DNA of 64,000 nt from Rubellimicrobium roseum (GCF_006152145.1 NZ_VDFV01000001.1:1-64000); one strand, 5' to 3'. Positions 34,158 to 45,043 are shown, numbered from the stretch's first letter. The notes: generated by a model not told the origin, from the sequence alone. Numbers and translations: made by a program.

Positions 34158-34802
34158 ATGGTGGCCGCTTCCTTCGCGCATGTGCGCGCCTGGGTCTTCG
34201 ACCTGGACAACACGCTCTATCCGCCCTCCGCCCGGCTCTTCGCGCAGATCGAGGTGCGCATGACGGCCTTTGTCGTTCGCACTCTGAGTCTATCCGAATC
34301 GGAGGCAGACCGGCTCCGCTCCCATTATTGGGCGACCTACGGCACCACGCTGGCCGGGCTCATGGCCGAGCACGGCATCGAGCCCGGCCCTTATCTGGCC
34401 GAGGTCCACGACATCGACCTGTCCGGACTGACGCCGGACCCGCTGCTCGCCGCGCGTATCGCGCGGCTGCCGGGCCGCAAGATCGTGTTCACGAACGGCG
34501 ACGGGCCCTACGCCCGGCGCGTGCTCGCCGCACGCGGCCTGACGGGAGCCTTCGATGCCGTCTACGGCGTGGAGCACGCGGGCTACCTTCCCAAGCCTGA
34601 GCAGGCCGCCTTCGAGGCGGTCTTCGCGCTGGATGGCCTGTCGCCGCAGGAGGGGGCGATGTTCGAGGACGACCCGCGCAACCTGATGGTGCCGCATCTG
34701 ATGGGGATGCGGACGGTGCTGATCGGGCCCGAGGCGGCAGCCCAGGATCATATCCACCATCACGCCGACGACTTGTCGGAGTTCCTGGCCCGGCTCGTCT
34801 GA
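34158..34802 (+). CDS. HAD-superfamily pyrimidine 5'-nucleotidase-like hydrolase
   Basis: 214 residues from ATG 34158. The HAD motifs are in order: motif I VFDLDNTLYPPSARL (nucleophilic Asp), motif II IVFTNGDGPYARRVL, motif III lysine in GYLPKPEQAAFE and motif IV MFEDDPRNLMVPHLMGM. The all-helical cap between motifs I and II and the DLDNTLYP start identify the Sdt1/pyrimidine 5'-nucleotidase subgroup, which dephosphorylates small phosphates such as UMP. Exact substrate is uncertain. Confidence 0.88.
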   Translation: MVAASFAHVRAWVFDLDNTLYPPSARLFAQIEVRMTAFVVRTLSLSESEADRLRSHYWATYGTTLAGLMAEHGIEPGPYLAEVHDIDLSGLTPDPLLAARIARLPGRKIVFTNGDGPYARRVLAARGLTGAFDAVYGVEHAGYLPKPEQAAFEAVFALDGLSPQEGAMFEDDPRNLMVPHLMGMRTVLIGPEAAAQDHIHHHADDLSEFLARLV

Positions 34803-34844
34803 GCGCCCTTCCCGGTCCTCGGGCCTTGTCCTATCTGAGAGGAC

Positions 34845-36020
34845 ATGGACAGCACCGACATCCTCATCGCCGGCGGCGGAACCGCAGGGCTTTCCGCAGC
34901 GGCCGTTTTCGGGAGCCTCGGGCTCCGCGTGACCTGTGTGGACCCCGCCCCCGCCGAGACGCCGGACGGCCCCGACGCCGACCTGCGGACCACCGCGATC
35001 CTCTCGCCCGCCCGCACTCTCCTGGAAGGCGCGGGCCTTTGGGAAAGGATCGCTGCCGAAGCGACGCCGTTGCGGGTGATGCGCATCGTCGACGCGCGGG
35101 GCGCCCCGGTGCGGCGCGACTTCGACGCCGGCGACCTGGGCGACCAGCCCTTCGGCTGGAACGTCCCGAACCTCGCCCTGAAGCGCGCCTTGGCCGATCA
35201 GCTGGCCACGATGCCGAACGTCACGTTGCTGCGGGGCACGGGTTTCGCCGGTCGCGACGCTCAGGTGGACGAGGTGGTGGCGACGCTCTCGGACGGACGG
35301 CGCGTGTCGGCGCGGCTTCTCGTGGGGGCAGACGGGCGCGACTCGGCCGTCCGGCGCGCCTGTGGGATCGGTGTCCGGACGACTCGCTACGGCCAGAAGG
35401 CGCTGGTCTTCGCGGTCACCCATGACGAGCCGCATTTCGGCGTCTCGACCGAGGTCCACGCCAAGGGTGGCCCCTTCACGCTGGTGCCGCTGCCCGACCA
35501 CGAAGGGCGCCCCTGCTCGGCCGTGGTCTGGATGACCGATGGGGCCGAGGCGCTGCACCTGCGCGCCCTGCCCGAGGAGGCCTTCGCCACCGCCGTCAAT
35601 GCCCGTTCGGCCGGCGTGATGGGGCACCTCGCGCCCGTGGGCGGGCGGCAGGTCTGGCCCATCATCACCCAGGTCGCAGACCGCCTCGTGGCGCGGCGCA
35701 CGGCTCTCATGGCCGAGGCCGCCCACGTGGTGCCGCCCATCGGGGCGCAGGGGCTCAACATGTCGCTCGCGGACCTGCGGGCGCTGCGGGACCTCGCCCG
35801 CGCGCGACCGGCCGAGATCGGAACGGACGCCTGGCTCGACGGCTATGCGCGCCAGAGGGAGGCCGATATCCGCCTGCGCGCCTTCGGGATCGACGCGCTC
35901 AACCGCGCCTCCATCGGCGGGCTGGGGCCGCTGCGTGCCCTGGGGCTCCGGGCGATGCACGACCTTGCGCCTCTTCGCCATGGTCTCATGCGCCTGGGAT
36001 TGGGCGTCGGCCGGGGGTGA
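34845..36020 (+). CDS. UbiH/COQ6-type FAD-dependent hydroxylase
   Basis: 391 residues. The N-terminal dinucleotide-binding fold ILIAGGGTAGLSAAAVFGSL binds FAD ADP; DLRTTAILSPA is the conserved DxRt-A-L segment; LLVGADGRDSAVRRACGIG is the mid-protein DG motif; and LMAEAAHVVPPIGAQGLNMS is the FAD-ribityl GD/EAAH-P..GQG-N motif. Members hydroxylate the ubiquinone ring (UbiH, UbiF, UbiI, UbiL); which position is served here cannot be told. In the usual motif the first residue is Asp (GDAAH) whereas this protein has Glu (AEAAH), also found in UbiH-like homologues. Confidence 0.88.
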   Translation: MDSTDILIAGGGTAGLSAAAVFGSLGLRVTCVDPAPAETPDGPDADLRTTAILSPARTLLEGAGLWERIAAEATPLRVMRIVDARGAPVRRDFDAGDLGDQPFGWNVPNLALKRALADQLATMPNVTLLRGTGFAGRDAQVDEVVATLSDGRRVSARLLVGADGRDSAVRRACGIGVRTTRYGQKALVFAVTHDEPHFGVSTEVHAKGGPFTLVPLPDHEGRPCSAVVWMTDGAEALHLRALPEEAFATAVNARSAGVMGHLAPVGGRQVWPIITQVADRLVARRTALMAEAAHVVPPIGAQGLNMSLADLRALRDLARARPAEIGTDAWLDGYARQREADIRLRAFGIDALNRASIGGLGPLRALGLRAMHDLAPLRHGLMRLGLGVGRG

Positions 36021-36158
36021 AGGGGAGACCGCATCGGACCTTTGTCCGTAGTCCATCAGACCTGAGCCCCTGAGCCCAGCGTGCCTCCGCCTGCTATGAT
36101 GCGTCCTGAGGCATGACCGCGTCCGATAGGCGGGCCCGGCGTCTCGCGGAGGTTCATC

Positions 36159-37376
36159 ATGGCTTTGGCGCCGGTCGCGGTGAACGATCTCTTCACGGTT
36201 CCTGCCGGATCGCCGATCACCCTGAGCGGACACCTGGGCGCCGATAACGGCGGCGGCCCGGACCGCGACCCCGACGGCGGAGCGCTGGGCTGGATCCTGG
36301 GGCCGCTGGGCACCGGCGAGGGCGCGATGTTCGCGTACGGCGAGCTGGGCTTCCTCTCGGTGGTGCAGTCCGGCTACGTCACGATGCCGGTCTGGACCAC
36401 GGCCACCTACCTGACGACGGCCGCCGGCGGGCAGGTGCAACTCCAGACCGACGGCAGCTTCATCTACACCGCCGCGCCCGGCTTTTCGGGGACCGACAGC
36501 TTCGACTACACGCTGATCGATTCCAGCATGGCCACCGCGACCGCGACGGCCACGATCGTCGTCGGGGAACCGGCCGGCGTCCCGGTTTCGGGAACCGATG
36601 GCGGGGCCGGAGCCGGCACGGATGCGGGACCTGGCGTCGGCACGGGAGCTGGCGTCGTCACGATCCCCACCGGCCTCGTGGTCCGGGGCACGGAGACGGG
36701 CGAGATCCTTCGGGGATCGGAGGGGACCGATACGCTGCACGGTTCGGGCGGCAACGACCAGTTGACCGGTGGTGGCGGCAGCGACCGGCTGAGCGGTGGC
36801 TTCGGCTACGACGTCGTCCACGGCGAGGCGGGCGCTGACAACATCTGGGGCGGCGGCGGGTGGGATCGCCTGCACGGCGGCACCGAGGACGACGTGCTGC
36901 GGGGCGGCCTCGGCTCCGACTCGGTCGGGGGTGGGACCGGCGACGACAGGATGACCGGCGGCGACGGCAAGGACCGGCTGTGGGGCGGCAGCGGCCACGA
37001 CAGCCTGAGGGGCGACGCGGGCAACGACCGGCTGAACGGCGGCTCGGGCCGGGATGCGCTTGAGGGAGGTGCGGGGGCCGATGTCTTCGTGCTCTCGACC
37101 TTCACGAGCCGCAGCGCCGATACGATCGCGGACTGGGGCGACGGCGACCGGATCGGGCTCTCGGCGCGGGCCCTGGACCTGCTCGCCGGGCCCCTGTCGG
37201 CCGACCGGCTGGCCGCGGAGGACGCGGCGCCCGCCGACCATGCCCGCCTGCTCCTGAGTGCGGACGGCACGCGGCTTCTGTTCGATGCCGACGGGGAAGC
37301 GGCCACCGAGAACCGGCTCATGGCCACCTTCGCGGCCCCGGTCGAGCTGACCGCGGACTGCTTCCTGCTGCTCTGA
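36159..37376 (+). CDS. RTX protein with one cadherin/VCBS-like domain
   Basis: 405 residues without a Sec signal, as expected for type I secretion. Residues 1-125 form a Cadherin-like/tandem-95 domain (APVAVNDLFTVPAGSPITLS... IYTAAPGFSGTDSFDYTLID). A Gly/Thr-rich linker follows, then about ten RTX nonapeptides (LHGSGGND, LTGGGGSD, LSGGFGYD ... LNGGSGRD, LEGGAGAD) and the non-repeat tail. It probably binds calcium outside the cell. No type I exporter genes lie nearby. It may be functionally related to the giant protein at 53-59 kb, which shares the cadherin-like modules. Confidence 0.85.
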   Translation: MALAPVAVNDLFTVPAGSPITLSGHLGADNGGGPDRDPDGGALGWILGPLGTGEGAMFAYGELGFLSVVQSGYVTMPVWTTATYLTTAAGGQVQLQTDGSFIYTAAPGFSGTDSFDYTLIDSSMATATATATIVVGEPAGVPVSGTDGGAGAGTDAGPGVGTGAGVVTIPTGLVVRGTETGEILRGSEGTDTLHGSGGNDQLTGGGGSDRLSGGFGYDVVHGEAGADNIWGGGGWDRLHGGTEDDVLRGGLGSDSVGGGTGDDRMTGGDGKDRLWGGSGHDSLRGDAGNDRLNGGSGRDALEGGAGADVFVLSTFTSRSADTIADWGDGDRIGLSARALDLLAGPLSADRLAAEDAAPADHARLLLSADGTRLLFDADGEAATENRLMATFAAPVELTADCFLLL

Positions 37377-37445
37377 GGACCGGCCGCGGCGCGGATCGCG
37401 CGCCTTGGCCCTTGCGCGATTGCCCTCCCCTTGCCGCTGCGCTAG

Positions 37446-38501
<1,056 letters not shown>

Positions 38502-38527
38502 CGGCATCCGAGGATTCCTCATGCAGG

Positions 38528-38553
38528 GGGCGCCGGATCATCCGGCGCCCTTT
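38528..38553 (+). terminator. Intrinsic terminator of ilvC
   Basis: GGGCGCCGGA-TCA-TCCGGCGCCC followed by TTT, 27 bases after the ilvC stop. Perfect 10-base stem with a short T tail. Confidence 0.8.
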
Positions 38554-38668
38554 CGCGTTCCAGGATGGCGCGACAGGATTAACGGTTTCTGACAGCAGCG
38601 AACGGTGGGGGGCGCTTCGCGCAACACCCTTGACAAGCCGGGCCACCGCGCCGCCCCGGAGGTGAACC

Positions 38669-39088
38669 ATGCCTCGTCCCGACGCGGACCCGCCGCCCAA
38701 GGTTGCCCCGAGCCCCGCCGAACGGGCCGGGTTCCGCCTGGAGCGGTCGCTCGGCTGCATCCTGGGCGCGGCGCGCCAGCGGCGGTTCCTGTCCTACGGG
38801 GAACTGGCCTGGGCGAACGGGCTGGACTGGGCGGCGGCGCGGCGGCCGATCAACGCCCATCTGTGGGACCTGATCGTCTGGGGCGACCGGAACGGCTTTC
38901 CGATCCTGTCGGCCATCGTGGTCAACAAGATGCATCTTCTGACGGGCCGGATGGAGCCCGAGACCCTCAAGGGTTTCGTCGCGGCGGCCCGGCGGCTGGG
39001 ACGCTACGACGGGAGCGAGCCCGCCGTCTTCCTGCGGGCCCAGCAGCAGGCGCTGTTCGACCATGTCCGGGATGGGCCCGGCGGGTGA
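38669..39088 (+). CDS. Conserved hypothetical protein
   Basis: 139 residues: a proline-rich start, then a compact folded core (LERSLGCILGAARQRRFLSY, GELAWANGLDWAAARRPINA, HLWDLIVWGDRNGFPILSAI, VVNKMHLLTGRMEP) and a helical end. I do not recognise a named family. Length, codon use, GGAGG before the ATG and the intact frame support a real gene. The repeated pattern of Trp, Arg and short helices could suit nucleic-acid binding, but this is only an impression. It converges with the catalase gene, 33 bases apart. Confidence 0.6.
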   Translation: MPRPDADPPPKVAPSPAERAGFRLERSLGCILGAARQRRFLSYGELAWANGLDWAAARRPINAHLWDLIVWGDRNGFPILSAIVVNKMHLLTGRMEPETLKGFVAAARRLGRYDGSEPAVFLRAQQQALFDHVRDGPGG

Positions 39089-39121
39089 GCGGCCCGGCGG
39101 GGGTCGCCGGGCCCTCTGCGG

Positions 39122-40003
39122 TCACTTCTTGGCGTCCTTGGGCACCGGCATGGCGGGCGTCCCGTAAAGGCGCGGGTCGACCTGGCCCAGCATCCCCATG
39201 TCGTCCGTCATGGGCTTGGGCTCGGCAAGATATTCGAACTGGCCCTTGCCGTCGGGCGTCGTGCCCGAGGCCCAGCGGCCCTCGGCACTCTCCGTCCCGC
39301 CCGAGCAGTTCCAGAACTGGTAGCTGACGCGCTGGTCCTCCATCGACTGCGGGAAGTTCGACGGGCACGGCGTCTCTTCCAGCCCGTCGGCCTCCAGTTC
39401 CTGGATGGCGGCGAGCCACTGGTTCTGGTGCATGGTGTCGCGGGCGATCATGTAGGCCAGCATCTTCTTCACGCCCGGGTCCTCGGTCAGGTTGAAGAGG
39501 CGCGAGACCTGCAGCCGCCCCTGGCTCTCGGCGGTGACGTTGAAGCGGAAGTCCGCGAGCAGGTTGCCGGACGCGATGGTGTACTTGGCGTTCCAGGGAT
39601 AGCCCACGCTGTCCGACGGCATGGCGCCGGACCCGGAGACGATGGCGTGCTGCGGGTTCATGCCGGCGAGGATGGCGTCCTCGACCCGCGCGCCACCCAG
39701 CACGGCGGCCACGGCGCTGTTCTTGGCCGCGTCCTCCTGCGTCTCGACCGGCGAGGTTTCCAGGAGGCGGGCGATCATGGTGGCGAGCATCTCGACATGG
39801 GCGATCTCCTCGGTCCCGATGTCCATGATCATGTCCTTGTACTTGGCCGGGCCGCGGCAGTTCCAGCCCTGGAACAGATAGGTCATCATGACGCTGATCT
39901 CGCCCCACTGCCCGCCCAGCGGCTCCTGGAGCATCTTGGCGAAGACGGGGTCGGGGCGCTCGGGCTTGGCGTCGAATTGCAGGTGGTTCGTCCGGAAGAA
40001 CAT
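39122..40003 (-). CDS. Manganese-containing catalase
   Basis: 293 residues from ATG 40003 (MFFRTNHLQFDAKPERPDPV). It dismutates hydrogen peroxide at a dimanganese centre and is unrelated to heme catalases. The ferritin-like four-helix bundle shows the Mn ligands: Glu in LGGQWGEISVMMTYLFQGWN, the E-x-x-H motif in DIGTEEIAHVEMLATMIARL, and the second set in MLAYMIARDTMHQNQWLAAI (His with nearby Glu in IQELEA). The C-terminal arm (ASGTTPDGKGQFEYL) is typical. It is monocistronic, facing away from the VPLPA-CTERM gene. Confidence 0.93.
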   Translation of the reverse strand: MFFRTNHLQFDAKPERPDPVFAKMLQEPLGGQWGEISVMMTYLFQGWNCRGPAKYKDMIMDIGTEEIAHVEMLATMIARLLETSPVETQEDAAKNSAVAAVLGGARVEDAILAGMNPQHAIVSGSGAMPSDSVGYPWNAKYTIASGNLLADFRFNVTAESQGRLQVSRLFNLTEDPGVKKMLAYMIARDTMHQNQWLAAIQELEADGLEETPCPSNFPQSMEDQRVSYQFWNCSGGTESAEGRWASGTTPDGKGQFEYLAEPKPMTDDMGMLGQVDPRLYGTPAMPVPKDAKK

Positions 40004-40305
40004 GTCAGGGACTCCTGTTTCTGGCCGGCGTCGGAACGCCTGGGGTAATGGCGACGCGAACCCCTGCCCCGGCCTGTGGTTCCCGAAGGCGCCCCGGTTT
40101 CCGGCCGGCCGCCGGGGACCGGCCTCGTCCACGGCGGCCCTACGCGCCCGACTGTGGTGCGCCTGGAAACATCGGGGCACCTGGCCGAGCATCGGACTCG
40201 GCGGCGGTGGCATTCACGGTTTTTCCATTCTTTTGCCTGCTTGGTCTGCAAGGCCACCCCGGCACGTCGGGCCCGGCACGAAGCCAAGGCCCAAAGGAGA
40301 CGAGT

Positions 40306-40986
40306 ATGAACCTGTTCAAGGCGACCGTCCTGGCCGCCATCGCGGCTATCGGACTAGGGGGCATGGCCTCGGCTGCGACCATCACGGTCGACACGTCCTT
40401 CAACTCGGGAACGACCTACGCGGTGATCGCGGGCTCCATCAACGGCTTCCGCTTCACGATGCAGGGCTACACCCTGAACGACGACCTGACCAATCAAAGG
40501 GTAAGAAGGGTCGGCTTCGACGCGGGCGGATTCGGCGTGTCCGCCCTGACCGGGACTGGCGGCCGGGACGCGAACGGCAACACCGTGACGGCCAGCCCCT
40601 TCAGCATCGACGGCCTGGGCTATAACCGCAACGAGCTGCTGCGGATCACCTTCGAAACGGACGTGAAGATCAGCGGCTTCACCTTCGGCCTCGTGGACGA
40701 CAACGACGACTTCTACATCGCCGTGACCGGCCAGCCGGGCGTCCGCATCTCGAACCCCGGAAGTGCCTTTACCAGCACCCCCCTCATGGGTCGGTCGTTC
40801 GACATCATGGCGGGCTACCCCAACCAGACCTGCCGGCTGACGAGCACCACCGGGGCCTGTGGCGGCAACAACGACCAGTTCAAGCTGACCAGCGTCGCGG
40901 TCGCGCCGGTGCCGCTGCCGGCCTCGATGCCGCTTCTGGCCGCCGGGCTAGGCCTGCTGGGCTGGATGAGCCGCCGCAAGGCCTGA
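40306..40986 (+). CDS. VPLPA-CTERM exported protein
   Basis: 226 residues with a signal peptide (LAAIAAIGLGGMASA) and a C-terminal sorting signal: VPLPASMPLLAAGLGLLGWM then SRRKA, i.e. VPLPA motif, membrane helix and basic end. Such signals are processed by exosortase/rhombosortase-type systems and usually go with exopolysaccharide. The mature part is beta-rich with acidic DNDDDF-like loops and a single disulfide-capable pair (CRLTSTTGAC). Substrate or ligand is unknown. AAAGGAGA precedes the ATG. No exosortase gene is in the window. Confidence 0.8.
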   Translation: MNLFKATVLAAIAAIGLGGMASAATITVDTSFNSGTTYAVIAGSINGFRFTMQGYTLNDDLTNQRVRRVGFDAGGFGVSALTGTGGRDANGNTVTASPFSIDGLGYNRNELLRITFETDVKISGFTFGLVDDNDDFYIAVTGQPGVRISNPGSAFTSTPLMGRSFDIMAGYPNQTCRLTSTTGACGGNNDQFKLTSVAVAPVPLPASMPLLAAGLGLLGWMSRRKA

Positions 40987-41021
40987 CCGGCGGGACGGGC
41001 CCGCTCCCTTCGGCCGGGCCC

Positions 41022-42383
41022 CTACTCGGCGGCGCGGATCATCGCGGCGCCCTCCACCGCGGCGACGATGTCGCCCACGACCTCCGCGAGGAGCGATTCG
41101 TCCTCGCATTCGGCCATGACGCGGATCAGGGGCTCGGTTCCCGACTTGCGGATCAGGAGGCGGCCGTGGCCGTTCAGCCGGGCCTGGGCGCCGGCGATGG
41201 CCCTCTCGACGGAAGGCGCCTCCAGCGGGCGCTGGCCGGCGGCGTAGCGCACGTTCTTCAGGAGCTGAGGCACCGTGTCGAACTGGCGCAGGAGCCGGGA
41301 GGCAGGCTGGCCGCTCTCGGTCATCGCGGCAAGGACCTGGAGCGCGGCGAGGAGCCCGTCGCCGGTGGTGGCGAAGTCGGTCAGAACGATGTGGCCCGAC
41401 TGCTCGCCGCCCAGGTTCCAGCCGCCCTGGCGCATGGCCTCGACCACGTAGCGGTCGCCCACGGCGGTGCGTTCGAGCCGGAGCCCGCGCCCGCCCAGGA
41501 ACCGCTCGAGCCCGAGGTTCGACATCACGGTGGCGACGAGCGTGCCGTCGCGCAGGCGCCCCTGCTCGGCCCAGCGGGCGGCCATCAGCGCCATGAGCTG
41601 GTCGCCGTCGGCGACGTCGCCGTTCTCGTCGATCAGGATCACGCGGTCGGCGTCGCCGTCCAGGCAGATGCCCAGGTCCGCGCCGTGGGTCACCACCATC
41701 TCGGCCGCCGCCTGGGGGTGGGTCGAGCCGCAGCCCGCGTTGATGTTGGTGCCGTTGGGGTTGGTGCCCATGGGGACGACCTTGGCGCCCAGCTCCCACA
41801 GGACCTCGGGGGCGACCTTGTAGGCCGCGCCGTTGGCGCAGTCGATCACGACCTTGAGCCCGTCGAGCCGCCGTCCGTGCGGGAAGGTGCCCTTGAGCCG
41901 CTCCATGTAGCGGAAGCGGCCGTCGTCGATGCGCTTGGCGCGGCCGATGTTGCCGGCCTTGGCGGGCTCCACGCCCTGCTCGACCAGGGCCTCGATCTCG
42001 GTCTCGGCCTCGTCGGAGAGCTTGAAGCCGTCGGGGCCGAAGAACTTGATGCCGTTGTCCTGGTGCGGGTTGTGGGACGCCGAGATCATGATCCCCACGT
42101 CCGCGCGCATGGAGGTGGTCAGCAGCCCCACGGCAGGCGTCGGCACGGGGCCGAGGAGAAGGACGTTCATGCCGGTGGAGGTGAGGCCGGCGGTCAGCGC
42201 GTTCTCGAACATGTAGCCGGACAGGCGGGTGTCCTTGCCGATCACCACGCGATGGCCGTTGGAGCCGTCGTTGCGGAAGTAGCGCCCGGCGGCCGCGCCG
42301 ATGCGCAGCGCCATCTCGGCGGTCATGGGCCAGGTGTTGGCCGTGCCCCGGACCCCGTCGGTTCCGAAAAGCTGTCTCGTCAT
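41022..42383 (-). CDS. glmM: Phosphoglucosamine mutase
   Basis: 453 residues. It interconverts glucosamine-6-P and glucosamine-1-P on the route to UDP-GlcNAc. The phosphoserine loop [17 protein letters not shown] (active Ser103) is intact, the Mg2+ loop is LDGDADRVI, the sugar-recognition loop lies at [20 protein letters not shown], and the phosphate-binding loop at [12 protein letters not shown]. Its ATG overlaps the folP TGA (ATGA), so it is the last gene of folB-folP-glmM. It converges with the VPLPA-CTERM gene. Confidence 0.96.
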   Translation of the reverse strand: MTRQLFGTDGVRGTANTWPMTAEMALRIGAAAGRYFRNDGSNGHRVVIGKDTRLSGYMFENALTAGLTSTGMNVLLLGPVPTPAVGLLTTSMRADVGIMISASHNPHQDNGIKFFGPDGFKLSDEAETEIEALVEQGVEPAKAGNIGRAKRIDDGRFRYMERLKGTFPHGRRLDGLKVVIDCANGAAYKVAPEVLWELGAKVVPMGTNPNGTNINAGCGSTHPQAAAEMVVTHGADLGICLDGDADRVILIDENGDVADGDQLMALMAARWAEQGRLRDGTLVATVMSNLGLERFLGGRGLRLERTAVGDRYVVEAMRQGGWNLGGEQSGHIVLTDFATTGDGLLAALQVLAAMTESGQPASRLLRQFDTVPQLLKNVRYAAGQRPLEAPSVERAIAGAQARLNGHGRLLIRKSGTEPLIRVMAECEDESLLAEVVGDIVAAVEGAAMIRAAE

Positions 42384-43384
42384 GCTGTCCCGCCCACTGC
42401 CCCTTGCAGGCTCAAGGCCTGTCTTGTCTCCGCCACGTCATGCACCCGCAGCACCTGCACCCCCTGCCGCGCCGCATGGAGCGCGACGGCCACGGAGCCC
42501 GGCATGCGGTCCCGCGCCTGGGCGCCGCCGCCGAGGACGCCAATGAAGCCCTTGCGCGAGGCGCCCAGAAGTATCGTGCACCCCAGCCCGTGGTAAAGCG
42601 AGAGGCGGCGCACGAGGCTCACGTTATGTTGCAGCGTCTTTCCGAAGCCGAGGCCCGGGTCGACGAGGAGGCGCCCGCGCGGGATGCCCGCGGCCTCGGC
42701 CCGTGCGACGCGACTCTCAAGCGCGTCGTAGACGTCGAGGAGAACGTCCTGGTAGCGCGGGTCGGCCTGCATCGTCTCGGGGGTGCCCTGCGCGTGCATC
42801 ACGCAAAAGCCGCGTGCACGGGCGGCCACGGCGGCCATGCCGGGATCGTAGTCCAGGCCCGAGACGTCGTTGACGATGTCCGCCCCGGCGGCGAGCGCGG
42901 CCTCGGCGACGGCGGCCTTGCGGGTGTCGATGGACAGCGGCATCGCGCCGTCCCGCCGCAGGGCGGCCAGGACGGGGATGACGCGGGCGATCTCCTCGGT
43001 GTCCGGGACGGTGGCCGCCCCCGGGCGCGTGCTCTCGCCGCCCAGGTCGAGCAGGTCCGCCCCCTGCGCCTTCATGGCGCGGGCCTGCGCGAGCGCGGCC
43101 TCCTCCGCCACGAAGAGCCCGCCATCCGAGAAGCTGTCGGGCGTGACGTTGAGGATGCCCATGATCCGGGGGGCGTCGAAGGTGAGGCCCGCGATGGGCT
43201 CGCGCGGCGCGGTCAGGCGGGCGAGCACGTCGGCGGGGACCTCGTCAAGGTTCACGACGCGAGGCGGCTCGGTTCGCGACAGGCGCTCCACCCGGTCGAA
43301 CCAGCACCAGCCGCCCGCAAGCGCCTGGGCGCCCGGAGGCCGGGCGGGATCGGTCATGGGGATGGGGCGCCAGTAGGTGGTCAT
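42380..43384 (-). CDS. folP: Dihydropteroate synthase
   Basis: 334 residues from ATG 43384 ([20 protein letters not shown]), which overlaps the folB stop by 4 bases. It joins dihydropterin pyrophosphate and p-aminobenzoate. The TIM-barrel motifs are present: [58 protein letters not shown], and [14 protein letters not shown] followed by [12 protein letters not shown]. It is about 60 residues longer than the E. coli enzyme at the N-terminus, a feature of this bacterial group. It is coupled to glmM downstream. Confidence 0.95.
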   Translation of the reverse strand: MTTYWRPIPMTDPARPPGAQALAGGWCWFDRVERLSRTEPPRVVNLDEVPADVLARLTAPREPIAGLTFDAPRIMGILNVTPDSFSDGGLFVAEEAALAQARAMKAQGADLLDLGGESTRPGAATVPDTEEIARVIPVLAALRRDGAMPLSIDTRKAAVAEAALAAGADIVNDVSGLDYDPGMAAVAARARGFCVMHAQGTPETMQADPRYQDVLLDVYDALESRVARAEAAGIPRGRLLVDPGLGFGKTLQHNVSLVRRLSLYHGLGCTILLGASRKGFIGVLGGGAQARDRMPGSVAVALHAARQGVQVLRVHDVAETRQALSLQGAVGGTA

Positions 43385-44286
43385 TCGAGCGGGGCCTCGG
43401 GGCTGGCGGACCGCACGCGGACCGGTGCCTCCATGAGGCCCTTGAGGGGGTGGCCGATCAGGACAACCTCCGCCGCGTCGAGCGACCAGGCGAACATGAT
43501 CGTCCGATAAAGCGGATCGTTGCCCTGCCACCCCTGGTCGAGTGCCAGCTTGAAGGGAGCCCAGACGACCGTGCGGCCGTGTCGGAGATTCCAGTCCACC
43601 TCGGTGCGCGTCGCTGCCACCACGAGTTCCGGATGGCGTCCGGCCAAGAGCCAGGCGCCCTGGTCGGCGGCGAGCAGGTCCATGCGATCCTGCGCCTCGG
43701 GGGTAGCCGCCCCGGGCGCCTTTGCGGCGGGCGCCACCAGCACGAGCGGAACGTCGTCGGCCTTCAGGAGGCGCAGCGTGCTCGAGAAGCCGGGGGAGGC
43801 TGCTTCGCTCTCGCCCAGAAGCACCACGCGAGGGTTCAGGCCCTTGGGCATCTCGTGCTCCTGCAGTTGGTCGTCACGGATACGGACGATCTCCACCCCC
43901 AGGTCGCCCGGACCACGGTCGAGCTTCTGGATGCGGACGAAGGCACGCTCGGCCTGCGGCTCGCGCAGGATGCGGGCGGCGACGCGCTCGGCCAGGGTCT
44001 CCAGAAGCGCCAGCCGCTCGCGGGACAGCTCGGCGGCGACGGCCTCGGTCAGACGGTCGTAGGACAGGATGCGGTCCACGTCATCGCCGGCATCCGACTG
44101 GGGGGCGACCTCGACCACGATGTCGAAGCGGAGCCGCTGGGTCACGCCGCGCTCGACCTCGAAGGCGCCGATCTCGACGGCGACGACATGGTCACGCAGG
44201 GAGATGCGGTCGAGCGGCCGGGTGGCCGTGGCCTCGCTCCGCGCGAGGGGGTGCCCGAAGGCCTGTCGGATCTCGTCGTTCGTCAT
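43381..44286 (-). CDS. folB: Dihydroneopterin aldolase with unusual C-terminal domain
   Basis: 301 residues from ATG 44286. The first 120 residues are FolB: ISLRDHVVAVEIGAFEVERG, RILSYDRLTEAVAAELSRER, then ALLETLAERVAARILREPQA and the RIQKLDRGPGDLGVEIVR end. It cleaves dihydroneopterin to hydroxymethyl-dihydropterin. Classical FolB stops there; the remaining 165 residues (PRVVLLGESEAASPGFSSTL ... AAEVVLIGHPLKGLMEA) form an extra domain with no recognisable catalytic motif, also seen in related Rhodobacteraceae. It leads the folB-folP-glmM operon. Confidence 0.85.
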   Translation of the reverse strand: MTNDEIRQAFGHPLARSEATATRPLDRISLRDHVVAVEIGAFEVERGVTQRLRFDIVVEVAPQSDAGDDVDRILSYDRLTEAVAAELSRERLALLETLAERVAARILREPQAERAFVRIQKLDRGPGDLGVEIVRIRDDQLQEHEMPKGLNPRVVLLGESEAASPGFSSTLRLLKADDVPLVLVAPAAKAPGAATPEAQDRMDLLAADQGAWLLAGRHPELVVAATRTEVDWNLRHGRTVVWAPFKLALDQGWQGNDPLYRTIMFAWSLDAAEVVLIGHPLKGLMEAPVRVRSASPEAPLE

Positions 44287-44347
44287 GGTCCCGTGCCCCA
44301 GATCGCGCCGGTTGCTACAGCGCGGCGCCGGACGGGGCAAGCCGGGG

Positions 44348-45043
44348 TCAGTTCGCGGTGCTGGAGGCCATCAGAACGGAGGCCTCGTCCTCGCGGTAGA
44401 AGAGATGCGCGCCGATGGCGGCGGTGCGGGTGAAGTCGTCGGCCCAGTAGGGGGAGACCGTGCGGGTGTGGTAGAACATCGCCCCGTCGGTCAGAAGCCG
44501 CGGCGCCCCATCCAGCATGGCGCGGGCGATGCGCCCGGCGATGTCCCAGGCCCCGTCGTCGGCCACCGCATCGGACAGGCCATCGCAGTAGAAGCTGAAC
44601 TGGCACATGTTGCGCTGGCCCGAGCCCTGCTCGACCACGCCGCAGACGGTGGCGGGATAGCGCCCGCTGTCGCGGCGGTTCAGCACCACCTCGGCCACGG
44701 CGATCTGGCCCGTCAAGGATTCGCCCCGCGCCTCGTGATAGATCGCTTCCGCGAGGCAGCGCCATTCGTCGTCCCCGCGAGGGTCGGCCGTTCCGATGCG
44801 CGCCTCGACCAGCGAAAGGTCGGAGGCGGGGGCCGTCGCCACCCCCCGGTCGGAAGGCGGGGGCATTTCCCCCTCGCGAGCCGAGAGCGACACCTCGGCG
44901 CCCGACCTCGCCGCTCCGAGGAGGGGGTCGAGCCGCTCGCCCAGCGCCGTCGGGCCCGCCGGGGCCGCCCCGCCCCAGACGGCCGCCAGCGTCGCAACCG
45001 TCATGAACGCACCGCAGGCGGAAAGCCTGGACCTGATCGTCAT
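44348..45043 (-). CDS. SleB-type cell wall hydrolase (hydrolase_2)
   Basis: 231 residues with an N-terminal membrane or signal segment (FMTVATLAAVWGGAAPAG). The C-terminal 130 residues are a hydrolase_2 domain: the catalytic Glu in CLAEAIYHEARGES, then GQIAVAEVVLNRRDSGRYPA, TVCGVVEQ, CQFSFYCDG and AMFYHTRTVSPYWA. The family includes SleB/CwlJ lytic transglycosylases; here a role in peptidoglycan turnover is inferred. Cysteine pairs suggest periplasmic disulfides. It lies downstream of an unrelated gene and close upstream of the fol operon on the same strand. Confidence 0.88.
   Translation of the reverse strand: MTIRSRLSACGAFMTVATLAAVWGGAAPAGPTALGERLDPLLGAARSGAEVSLSAREGEMPPPSDRGVATAPASDLSLVEARIGTADPRGDDEWRCLAEAIYHEARGESLTGQIAVAEVVLNRRDSGRYPATVCGVVEQGSGQRNMCQFSFYCDGLSDAVADDGAWDIAGRIARAMLDGAPRLLTDGAMFYHTRTVSPYWADDFTRTAAIGAHLFYREDEASVLMASSTAN

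Noticed and set aside
36159-37376. RTX gene as a possible bacteriocin or toxin
   Set aside because: Only binding-type modules and calcium repeats are visible; no toxin domain or immunity gene nearby.
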